Source of the DNA: Sacculina carcini
Taxonomy: Eukaryota; Arthropoda; Thecostraca; Sacculinidae
Reading direction: 5' to 3'
Length of the DNA: 64,000 bases
NCBI GenBank assembly: GCA_916048095.2
Contig: OU696572.1
Span: 10,773,376-10,837,375 of the forward strand
Position numbers and translations under genes: made by a program
Shown here: positions 24,360 through 37,415 of the stretch, one piece after another
Numbering within the stretch: the stretch's first letter is position 1
Layout of the letters: each line of letters begins with the position of its first letter
Notes under the pieces: model-generated
What the model was told of the DNA's origin: nothing
Databases searched by the model: none
What the model saw: the letters and a program-made list of their open reading frames with translations, nothing else

Positions 24360-25413
24360 ACAGACACACATACATGTACAAACACACACACACACACACA
24401 CACACTCACACACGTACAAACACACACATACACACACGTACAAACACACAGCCACACACGTACAAACACAGACACACACATACAAGCATAAACACACACA
24501 CACACATGCGCAAATAGACACACACACACACACACGCATGCGCAAATAGACACACAAACACAGACAACCAAAGACACACATACATGTACAAATACAGACA
24601 TATATACACATGTACAAATACAGACACAAACACGCACACAGACATACACACACACAAATACGAAAATGCATACACGCGCTTCTTATATGCACACAGACGC
24701 ATACATTACAGTTATATAATTATATTTGACCAATTATAATGCTGCTTTGCTGTTTGTACCGAAAATTACTATTTTTGGCATGCACCCATATGACGCTCCG
24801 TCTATTTTTTAGAATTTTACCATATAAAAATAGTTTTTGAATATTAACACGTTTATGAACTCCGCACAAAACAAAAATTTGAACTCAATTGGCTAATTTT
24901 ACACTGGTAATTATGTGAATATGTTAATAAATAATGTGAATGTCTGCATAATGACGCATGAATAGAGAACGATTACGGGCACGGGAATATATCACTGCTG
25001 TCTACCATTTCATCGAGTGTAGCATACTGACATCTCACTGACAATTAGCACCAAAACAATGGCGGCGCCAGTCTTTTCCGGAGAGGGGGCTAAATAAAAG
25101 ATACGAGGGCTTGGCGAAGCATGAGTAACTACACTCGAAATGTTCAAGATTCTTGGAAGATTTGACACATTTATGTTGGGAGGGGATGAAGCCCCTGCAA
25201 GCCCCTCTTCGCGCCGCCACTGACACTAACTGGAGGGCAATAAATAGCCAGATGATATTATCGCAAGATGCTGTTACAATAACTCACGCTTTCAGCTTGA
25301 CATCTTCGTGTGCGGCGTTTTTGCGACCGAAAAATGCCAGCAAATCCTTGCGATCGGCTTTGTCGATAATTCGATCAGCCAACTCGACAATAACCACCGC
25401 ATCCCCTTCCTGT

Positions 25414-25470
<57 letters not shown>

Positions 25471-26761
25471 TGCGCGCGCCTTTGTATTTATGGTGCGTGC
25501 GTTTATGACATATTTGCTTGTGAAATTTTACGCGAATACACGCATTCACCCCGCAAAATTACAGTATACATATATATATTTTTTGCTTTTTTGATATTCA
25601 TTGGTAATTTTTGAACCGCCATAGAGCTGGATACACAGAGACCAAAGGTTTGGTAGCTGGCACAATAGACAGCGGTTCCCGCGAAACACAAAACGAAGTC
25701 AAATAATAATCAAACAATACTTCAGCTGAGAATATTAAGTATCCTGGTAGAAGTGATTGATTGGGCTTTGCCGTCAGTCATGCAAAAATATTATATAATT
25801 AGCCAGTGATGTTGAAAGCGAGGACACTCCAATTTATGACCAATTTACATGTGAAAATGTCATATGATATCAACATTGGTGCGTGCAAAAAATTAACAGC
25901 CACTGCATATACTGCAAGATACACGCGCATATAACATAACATATCCCCGCTTCCAAAATACACTCCATTATATATATATATATATATCACCAGCCCAAAA
26001 GCTAGCGTAATATTAAGAGATGTCGCGATATATTTGTTTGAATTGAATTGTCACACCCCGCGGTGAGCCAAATCGCGGCTGCAACTCCCATTGACAACTG
26101 GAAGCTTTTGGAAAAAATAACCCGGGACCAGATTTGAACCGACATCCTCAACAATCAAATATTGTGCTAACAAAATGGCTCTGTTATTTGTTTATGTTTA
26201 TATTTTCTATTGATGATCAAGATGCACGAGGATTGCAATTGCATGCAATTTATAAAGTTCACTCTCTCTTCCCATTCCATCTCGTTCATTTATTAATAAT
26301 AATTTAATTCAACGCCTTCGAGTGGATATTATATTAACTATTAAATAATCAATTGAATATTTCAATTTAGCATTATCGACTGACCTTGGTGACGTCATAG
26401 GCCTGAAGACGTGACGCCAGCGCTGATAGTACATCCACCCGGCCACCAGATGCCTCCACCTGCGACAACACCGACGCAGCAGTATGCTCGTCACCTGACC
26501 ACACATACACACACATACACATAGCAGAGCATATACTGGCACAAAACATACATGAACACACACACACATTACGAAATAGTGTACACACTCTAATCTACAG
26601 GCCAAAACATACACACACATACGTAAAATAGAGACACATACACAGATAGACACAAACAGACACACACTCACCCACACAAATACAGACAGACACACACACA
26701 CACACACACACACACAAAGACAGACAGACAGACACACACACAAATACAGACAGACAGACAG

Positions 26762-26802
<41 letters not shown>

Positions 26803-28872
26803 GACAGACACACATACAGACAGACACTTGGGCAGACAGACACGTGGGCAGACAGACACGTGGGCAGACAGACAGACACGTGGGCAGACAGACAGACAGA
26901 CAGACACGTGGGCAGACATACAGACACGTGGGCAGACAAACAGACAGACACGTGGGCAGACAAACAGACAGACACGTGGGCAGACAGACACGTGGACAGA
27001 CAGACAGACACGTGGGCAGACAAACAGACAGACACGTGGGCAGACAGACACGTGGACAGACAGACACGAGGGCAGACAGACAGACAGACACGTGGGCAGA
27101 CAGACAGACAGACACACACACACACATACATACAGACAGACAGACACGTGGGCAGACAGACACGTGGACAGACAGACAGACAGACACGTGGGCAGACCGG
27201 TGGTGAGCTTGGAGAGCCAGCTGATTTGCAGGTGACGCAGAGCTGTGGCGTACTCGTCAGCTCGAGAAATAGCCGCCGTCAAGCACGCCGCCCTGGACGT
27301 CTCGCGATCCTCATCCTGCTGATGCTGGCTAGCTGATGTCGATGATGATGCCGAAGAACCCGACAAAGCGCCGCCGCCGCCGACGCCAGCCGATGTTGAA
27401 GGCTTGACATCAGAAGATGAGTTGTTTGTGGAAGAGGTTGTGGCGGTGGTGCTAGCGCTAGCCGATGTTGAAGATTTTCCCGCACCGCCGCCCGAATGAG
27501 ACACGACATAGCAGAACGGAAACTGGCCCTGTGAAATGACACAACATATAATTACGCATTTGAACACAGCAGTGCTGGAAAGGCTAATGTTCGCGTGAAT
27601 TTAGCATGGGCAAAGCCTCACACGGCCCCGGCTGGCACACCGCAGATACGGCCGTCAAACAAACAGGTTATCTATAACCCGCCCAGCGGTAATTGGGCTA
27701 TCTCTTTAAGAAACGAACACAACCGTTTCACCTCGCCAGGGAATCGAACCCTGGACCTCTCGTGCACAAAGCATGCGTCTTAGCCACTCGGCTACGAGGT
27801 GGAAATCAAAATTTACAGCTCAAAATTCTATTCAGCTCAAGATTTTATTGCGTGCGTATTCTGCATTGCTCGTGTAATGTTTTCCCCATTGCACAAAAAA
27901 ACATTGGCATTTATTTGACCGACGGTCTGAAGATGGAAAATATCGCAAAATAGTTTGCATATTACTGCAAAATATCGGCGCAAGTAACCGAACACTAGCA
28001 CTAGCAATGGAGAATGTGCACAAGAAAATTGTGAGGTATTTATTGAGGAACGTGGGCGGAGTGACATTATGGATTGTTATCGGATGATGGTTTATTATTT
28101 ATTATTTTCTTTCCAACTCTCTTTCTATAATTTTTTCTTTTCGAACTCTCTTTCTCTCTGAATCTTTTGGGCGCTTCCGGTACATGGGGCCACCTTAGGG
28201 TGGTAATAGTGCTTGCACTCTTCCCCCATGCTACTGGATTTGCCTGTAATTAATAATAATAATAATAATAATGTGAACTTGCAACCCAGCACCAGACCAG
28301 CACAAAATCAATACAAATGAACTTCCAATAGGATAGATGTGTGTAAAAATTGACTCATAGTTTCAATAAGCCACGTTCAAATTGGGTCATCGTATCGTTT
28401 TAATGTCATTATACGGCAGCGGATATTTAAGGGGCAAAAATATGGAAATAATTCAACGTTGACGCATATAGTATAGCGTCATACACACGAAATATCACCA
28501 AATATTACAAAAGGGCAAACAAATATAAGATGCAGAAAATCCGTACCGTTTTCTCATTGATAGAATGAGAGCTGACCAGCGATAAATGTCCGATCAGATG
28601 ATGCCCCGGGGCAAGAGTGACTTTGGAAGAGCTGAATGTAGCACACAGACACAAACACATACACACACATATACACATTACATTAAGACATTTATATCGC
28701 GCTTTTCACCAGAGGGTCTCAAGAGCGCTTACACACACATGCACACACTCAAGCACAAGAGTCATACACATACAAAATTACGCGCAGACACACACACACA
28801 CACATACACACAAAACAAACAAGCACACATACGCACAAGCACAAACACACGTTCATATTTACATACGCAAAA

Positions 28873-28949
<77 letters not shown>

Positions 28950-29660
28950 GATCACTGAAAATGAACATCGTTTTGAAGTTTCTGTCACATTGAATTATTT
29001 AATCATGAGGCTATATTAATTAGGAATGTTTCTTTGATACTTTCTCAACGCAATAGCTAAAAAAATATTCAAATAAATTGATATACAAGCTCCTGTCTGG
29101 CATTTACCAAATGCTACAGAGAACGAAGCCACACACACAAAAAAAGAATTAAGATGGAGAGTAAACAACGTATCTCAACAGCCAACATATCAAAGAACGC
29201 AAGCAGAAAAAGAAAAAAGCAAGGCCACGAGGACACGAAACACTCACTGGGAGAACGAAATCAACACAGAAAATGTGCAGATGTGTGTGTATCTGTGTAT
29301 GTGTGTATATGTGTTTATGTATATGTGCGTATGTGTGTTTGTTTGTCTATCTGTGCGTATGTGTACGTGAGATATGTATATTTGTGTATGTGTGTGCGTG
29401 TATATGTGTGTATATACTCAGATCTCCGTGAGAAGTTTCCGAAGTTTGTTTAGTATTGTGTTTACTGTTGTTATATGTGTGTGTGTGTGTGTGTGTTGAG
29501 AGTGGCGAATAAATTCACTCTACTCTACTCTACCGTTGATTGTTGGAGCTGAGTGAGAGTGGTGCAATGTAGAGTGGAAGAGTTTGTCCTCTCTTGAGCA
29601 CGGTGGGAGTGACTTTCCGCTGGCCGGTCAGAGCGTCGTTGTACTTATAGTACGTATCCA

Positions 29661-29725
<65 letters not shown>

Positions 29726-30385
29726 ACACATACACACGAAATTACAGAAAATTTTGAACTTTTGTGCAAGAATTCTTGGCAACAAACGAAAATTCAACAG
29801 CATTTCTGACACATACAAAAAACTAGCACTTCCGACAATCGAACAGCTCATTGAAAATAACACAAGACGACTCATCACAACCATCACACAACAGCAACAA
29901 CAACCAGCCGCTATTTACAACACCTTCATAAGAAGAGAAAGACGAGAGCTGCGAACTGAAGGCCGATTCGAAATACCAGCAATGAAAACTGACGCCGGCA
30001 AGAAACGTTTGAATTACAAGATCGCAATGTTATAATGTTTTCCTCATTACTCTGTGCGACATGAATGTGTTACAAAATGTGTTTGAATGATTGTATGTAT
30101 GTATGAATGTATTACAATGTGTTTGAATGATTGTATGTATGTATGTGTGTGCTTGAGTGTGTGTATGTGAGTGTTTACGTGCGGTGGTTTATTTATTCTA
30201 TTTTTCTACTGCAAATCTTTTTACAAGGAGTGCAATACATGCCATTTACTTACTTACTTACACACAAACACACACACACACATATACACATCCTTTGAAT
30301 CCAAGCTACTCCAGAATCCGCTCACATTCCTGGATGTCCACACATGACGACATTGCCAATTTGTCCGTCTGTCTGTCTGGCTGTC

Positions 30386-30417
<32 letters not shown>

Positions 30418-30991
30418 TGTGTGCAAGTATATTTGCCACAATAATATGCAATATATTGACATTAGACAGTCAATAACACACAAATAAGTGGCAAAAATCC
30501 ATTGAGTCCTGACCGCTTCATTGTAAGCACTATTAAAACCAGCAGCACGCTAAAATCATATCAATACATGTACAAATAGATGTGTGACCATGATACAACG
30601 AATGTATTTGCTTGTGTGTGTGAGTGTGATCATCCATTCCACTCTTATTCTCCGTAAGCCATCGTACTTATTTGAACTTCTATCCTTCAAGAAATCTACT
30701 CGTACACTTAGGTCAACTGATGATTCTCGTCTCTTATTGGAACCTGCTTTTCCTTCTAGACATACTCACTATAATCGTTGTTTCTCTATCTTAGGACCCC
30801 GTATTTACAATAAGCTCTCCCCAACACTACGTTCTATCAATTCTATCCCTGTTTTAAAAAAAACACTAAGAAATTTTTCATGGTGAAATCGTATTATACT
30901 CTAGAGAACATTGTCTATATCTATGTCTATGATTATAAGGTGTAAGTTATCTCTCTTCTTTCTTAACCTTTCACTTTCTGTGTATGTGTGG

Positions 30992-31047
<56 letters not shown>

Positions 31048-31309
31048 TTGTGTGTGTGTGTGTGTGTGTGTGCGTGTGCAGCGCCCTAGAGACCCTCTAG
31101 ATGTAGGGCGCTATATAAATATCTACCTAATGTAATGTAATGTGTGTGTGTGTGTGAGAGTATTGTTTGACCCCACACCTTGAGTTCGGTGGTGAGTTTC
31201 TGTGCGACCTGCAGCGGCAGTTCTGTCATTTTGTCCAGCACGTCTTTGCGCTCGTGACGAATACGCAACAGCACCGTGTACTCGCCCTTGTCCAACTTCT
31301 CGGCATACT

Positions 31310-31346
<37 letters not shown>

Positions 31347-34300
31347 CTCGTGAACACAAACATGAACAAACGCGCACTCGTGAACACAACTTGAATATCG
31401 CACAAACACGAACCTTACTGCCTATGAGCTTATATATCAAGTTGTTGCTGAGTACGTGCTAATATGTGTATATTGATGTTGTTATTGTTTGTATACATGA
31501 ATGATTGTGTGTGTGTGTGTGTGTGTGTATGTGTGTGTATGTGCGTGTGTTTGTGTATGTATATGTATATATTGTACTGAAAAGCCTCAAATGTATATTT
31601 TGATGGATATGCAATAAATGCAATTTACTTTACTTTACTTTACACATGCATACATGCACACACGGACAGACAGACATATAGCGGGCAGGAGGTACAAAAT
31701 AGGGTAGCTGTTTGAATCAATGTCATTTGCTGATCATAACGAAAACAAGTCTAAAACTCAAGCGAAACAAACAAACACACATAAGGACATACACATGCAC
31801 ACAGACACAAACACACACACACATATTCTATATAAGGACACACATACACACACACATGGAAGAAATATAGTGAGGACACATACACGCACAATCACACACG
31901 CATATATTCCATATTCCAAATTCAAGGACACTCATTAACAACACGTAGAAATAATGTGAATTTGGTATGTCCATCCTTCCGAACCAGCCTCTTCAAAAAT
32001 TCAATATTATACCTTGGGCCTAAACTTTGGAACTGTCTACCGGTTTGTATTAAATCAGCATATACCATTATGTCTATAGATACGTTTGAAGCGAAAATTA
32101 AACACCACTTGTATAACCTCCAGGCAAACACATAATTTGTACGTTCACAGTATGACTGTATTGTTCGTCTTGTATATATTTTGTTTTTGCATAGTTCTGT
32201 TACATGTTTTGTTTTAGCATATGTTTCGTAGTATTTGTTGCACTGCACAAATCTTGATTAAAAATATTTATTGTCTGTCTAACAAGCCATGGCTTGACAG
32301 ACTATATTGCCTCTGATGTTTTCGTTATTTTGTGTTACCTGTGTGATGTTGTTTTTTTGGCAATAAATGATACAATACAATACAATACAATACACGCACA
32401 CACACACAAACAAACCTTGCTGGGATAGGCGTCGCCGGCGCAGACAAATTGCTTATTACTGTCGAACATCATCCACAGTTGTCCCTCGAACTCAGCCTCG
32501 TACAACAACTCACTCAAATACTTGCTGTGTCATCAAACAAACACACACACACACACTCATAATTGAGACACTTGTGTGTGTGTGTGTGTTTGTGTGAGGG
32601 CCTGCCGCAAAAGCAGCGCACATTGATAAAGCCACAAACGTAACGTTGCACAAATCAGCTGCAAATCACAGCTGAGTTGTGAAAGTGCTCAAAAGCACAC
32701 GAGCGTCATGGACGAAATCTCACAGCCGCTGTTACTCTGCAGTGATTAGCAGCCCCTGGTAGATGAAACAGAGAGAGAGAGTAACAAAGAAGAAAAGAAA
32801 CACACACACACACACACACACAAACACACACATATGCCGATTCAACAAGGAGAGCAAGAGAGACTGGCTGTAAAATTGTGTAAAATTGGCAATAAATAAA
32901 TAAATGTAAAATTGGCAACTCTACTGACAACTGCACGACGACCTCGGTGGATCTGGCAACACTGAACGTGTAGGTGAGTGTGAGAGCAAACATGCGTCGG
33001 TCCTGCGGTGGCCGATCTCGCTCGTCATCCAGCAGCGCCGACAAGCGATGACTGACAGGCCTACAGACACACCAACACACACACACACACGCACACACAT
33101 ACACATAATGTAATCAAGATTCATTTTTGACACAGCAATGTTCTGTAGGTTTTCTTGAATTGCTATGCGGTGATGTTTGTCAATCTTAGTGTTTATATAT
33201 AATTCGTAGAATGTTCAATGTGACAATGTAATCATTGAATGTTTTCAATTTGTTGTTCAGTTGTCAAGCTAACCAATTGTGAAGGAAATCAGTTGTGAAG
33301 GAGCGAGTGTGAAGGAGATCAGTTGTGAAGGGAGTCAATTGTGAAGGAGCGAGTGTGAAGGATACTGGTTGTGAAGGGAATCAGTTGTGAAGACAGTCAA
33401 TTGTGAAGGAGCGAGTGTGAAGGAGCGAGTGTGAAGGAGCGAGTGTGAAGGAAATCAGTTGTTAAGGAGCGAGTGTGAAGGATACCAATTGTGAAGGGAG
33501 TCAGTTGTGAAGGAGCGAGTGTGAAGGATACTAGTTGTGAAGGAAATCATTTGTGAAGGGAGTCAATTGTGAATGGAGTCAATTGTGAAGGAAATCAGTT
33601 GTGAAGGGAACCAACTGTGAAGGGAAGCATTTGTGAAGGAAATCCGTTGTCAAGCTAACCAATTGTGAAGGAAATCAGTTGTTAAGGAGCGAGTGTGAAG
33701 GATACTAGTTGTGAAGGAAATCAGTTGTTAAGGGAGTCAGTTGTGAAGGAGCGAGTGTGAAGGAAATCAGTTGTTAAGGAGCGAGTGTGAAGGATACCAA
33801 TTGTGAAGGGAGTCAGTTGTGAAGGAGCGAGTGTGAAGGGAGTCAGTTGTGAAGGAGCGAGTGTGAAGGAAAGTTGTGAAGGGAGTCAGTTGTGAAGGGA
33901 GTCAGTTGTGAAGGATACTGGTTGTGAAGGAAATCATTTGTGAAGACAGTCAGTTGTGAAGGAGATCAGTTGTGAAGGATGTTGCAGCACCTGTAGCAGC
34001 ACACGTGATGTTTGAGCGTGACGCTGGGCGAGCACAGATGTGAGTCGGCCACATAATTGGCCACATCCACTCGGCCCACCTCCGACGAGCTCATCACCAG
34101 CTGGCCACATCCAACAGCCGCCGCCGCCGTCGACGACGAGATCACCGTCGGTGCCGACGCGTGCAGGCCGTCGAAAACGACGCACACGACAACCTCGGCA
34201 CTGCCGGCATTCGTCCAGTACTTGGACAACGCCAGCTCCAGAACATATCCGCCCTGTCATTGCGAGCAAGTTTAGATTCACACTTATCATTGGCTATTTG

Positions 34301-35814
34301 ATATAGCGCACTCAGTATGTGTGGCAAAAGAGCAAGGAACGTTTGACGATAATCACAACACACAAACACAGACAGAGACAAAGATAGACAGAAGATAAAC
34401 AAACGTACACAAATAATACAAATGTTCCTTGAGACCGCCCCATTCATAACCATTTATACAAACGTTAGACGAGAATCTACCTGCGAATATACGCGTATGT
34501 GTGTGTATATATGTATCTGTGTATTTGTGTGCATGTCTACATATGTATATGTATGGGTACGTGTGTGGGTGTGTGTACGTGTCAACATACGTGTGTGTGT
34601 GTTCAAGTTCAAGTTCAAATTGTATTTTTTCCACAAGCAAAGAACAAATAGCATAACGACAATAATGAAGAAAGTGGATATAGAGTCTGCTGAGACATTG
34701 TCTCTTTTGCAGACTTATGTAATCATGATACTTTTGTTCCAACATGAAACATTGACAAGTGATTAAATAATGATTATATGATAAAGTGATTAAACATTGT
34801 TATTTATATATGAGTTGTTAAGTAATTATATATATAATAATGTGTGATGTATGAAACGCTATATTATATAGATTTAATGACACAATATTACCAGATACAC
34901 AATTCATAGTACTCTCACACACATATTGAGTGTGACAAAGAATTGACAACGACAATAATGTCGATGACAAAAACTGACGATGACAAAAAATTCAACACTG
35001 CACACGAGTCGAGAATATGTTAAAAATCACATTTTCGGCATGCCAGCACGCTATCATGCGGAGGTACAACATCGTACGTCAGTGATCCAAATCGAGCAAG
35101 TACTTTTTTATTTTGTACTTGAAGGAGCTAACTGTCATTGAGGAGGCCTGTGTTTTCAATGAATCGGGAAGAGCATTCCATGTTTCGGGTCTTAAATATA
35201 AGATAGAATTACGGAATAATTGAGTCCGGTAGTTCGGTACATGTAAATTTATGTTATTTCTTCTAGTTGGGAGTGATGCAGAACATGGAAAATTCCATTA
35301 TCATGTTTCATCGATCTGAATGTATCCAACAAAAGAAAATATCTGTGAATGAGTCTTAACTTCAAGAGTTTCGTTTTTCTAAAGATATCATCTGCTGAGT
35401 CATATTTCTTTTTGAAAGACATTATGTTTAGAACACGTTTTTGTTGAACGAATAGTTTGTCCAAAAAAGAAGGCCAAGTTCACCCCCAGACAGATATGCA
35501 ATATATAAGTTTTGAATAACATAGAGTGTAGTATATCGTTCGTATTGCTTCTGTACTAAGCTTATTACGATCCCTATACATAATGCCGGCAATGGTGGAT
35601 AAATTCTTGCATAGGTTGTCGATGTGATTATTCCAGTTGATATATTCATCTATTAACACCCCCAAGAATTTCACTGTTTTCACTCGATGCACCTCTTCTC
35701 CATTTAACATCACTGTGTCCAGGTGATGTGTGAGCGATCTGTTCTGAAATAGCATTATATTGGTTTTAGATGTATTGAGTGAATGTGTGTGAGTGTGAAT
35801 GTGTGTGTGTGTGT

Positions 35815-35899
<85 letters not shown>

Positions 35900-37196
35900 A
35901 GTGTGTGTGTGTGTGTGTGTCAGTGTGTGTGTATGTGTGTGTGTCAGTGTCAGTGTGTCTGTGTGTCAGTGTGTCAGTGTGTCAGTGTGTCAGTGTGTCA
36001 ATGTGTCAGTGTGTATGTGTCAGTGTGTGTGTGTCAGTGTGTTTGGCCAACTGACAGCCACTTTGAAGGCCTCGCGATGTTCGGCCGACGGCGCCAGTAT
36101 GAGCATTTTGTAGAATTCGGCCGCATTGCTGGCACAGTGAGGTACACACTGCAGCGCGTGCATCACAAACCGGTGCTCGGCCAGTGTGTCCAACGAGCGC
36201 AAACTGACAGCTATACACACACACATACACACACACACACACACACACGTACACAACGATGAAAATATTAAAGAGTGATTTAATTAACGATTTGTGTGCG
36301 CAATGAACGCAGTTCACATTTTCTTTGTAAATAAACGGTCAATTCGTGTAACATCCTAATGATACACTTATATGGGACATGCAAACGTATATGGGACAAA
36401 GCAGATATGTTTAGGTGTAAGTGTATGTGTGTATCAGTGGTTGCCAAACTTTTCCAACTTAGCATGCCACACATTAAGCATGCTATCCCTTTCACAAAAT
36501 GCTGTCAATATTGAAATATATCACTAAACTAAAATACTAGACACACACACACACAGTATTTCATTCACTTAGTATTTGTGTTAGTATATTTTGCATCTCT
36601 AATGACTTTATTAATCCTAACGCCAGATATCATATCCATATATTGATATTTGACCTCTCTATCACCCCCGAAAATTGATAATTGACCCACGGGGGAAAAT
36701 TTCTGTATGTGTGTATGTGTGTGTATGTATATGTGTATGTATGTCTGGTGTATGTGTATGTCTGGTGTGTGTGTATGTATAATGAGTGTGTGTGTGTGTA
36801 GGTCTGGTGTGTGTGTGTGTGTGTGTGTATGTCTGGTGTGTCTGTGTGTGTATGTCTGGTGTGTCTATGTGTGTATGTGTGGGTGTGTATGTGTGGGTGT
36901 GTATGTGTGTCTATGTGTGTATGTGTGTGTCTGTGTGTGTGTGTGTATGTCTGGTGTGTGTGTGTGTGTATGTCTGGTGCGTATGTGTGTGTGTGTATGT
37001 CTGGTGTGTCTATGTGTGTATGTGTGTGTATGTCTGGTGTGTCTATGTGTGTATGTGTGGGTGTGTATGTGTGTGTGTGTATGTCTGGTGTGTGTCTGGT
37101 GTGTGTCTATGTGTGTCTATGTGTGTGGGTGTGTATATGTGTGTCTATGTGTGTGTGTATGTCTGGTGTGTTTGTATGTGTATGTCTGGTGTGTCT

Positions 37197-37235
<39 letters not shown>

Positions 37236-37354
37236 TCTATATGTGTGTTTATGTCTGGTGTGTATATGTGTGTCTATGTACTCTCTAGTTGTTGTGTACA
37301 GGAGATGAGCAAGGCTCAGACTGTCCTGTCTCCAAACCCACTACCCTATGTGTG

Positions 37355-37415
<61 letters not shown>

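Noticed and set aside
26826-27197. CRISPR-like array (regular repeats)
   Set aside because: Units are direct tandem repeats without unique spacers, in an animal intron.
27727-27803. Functional tRNA gene
   Set aside because: Acceptor and T arms and both internal boxes are good, but the anticodon arm does not pair properly and a longer repeat body follows; more likely a SINE head.
33265-33985. CRISPR-like alternation of TGTGAAGG with spacers
   Set aside because: Spacers are drawn from a few repeated types and units are too short; it is a minisatellite.
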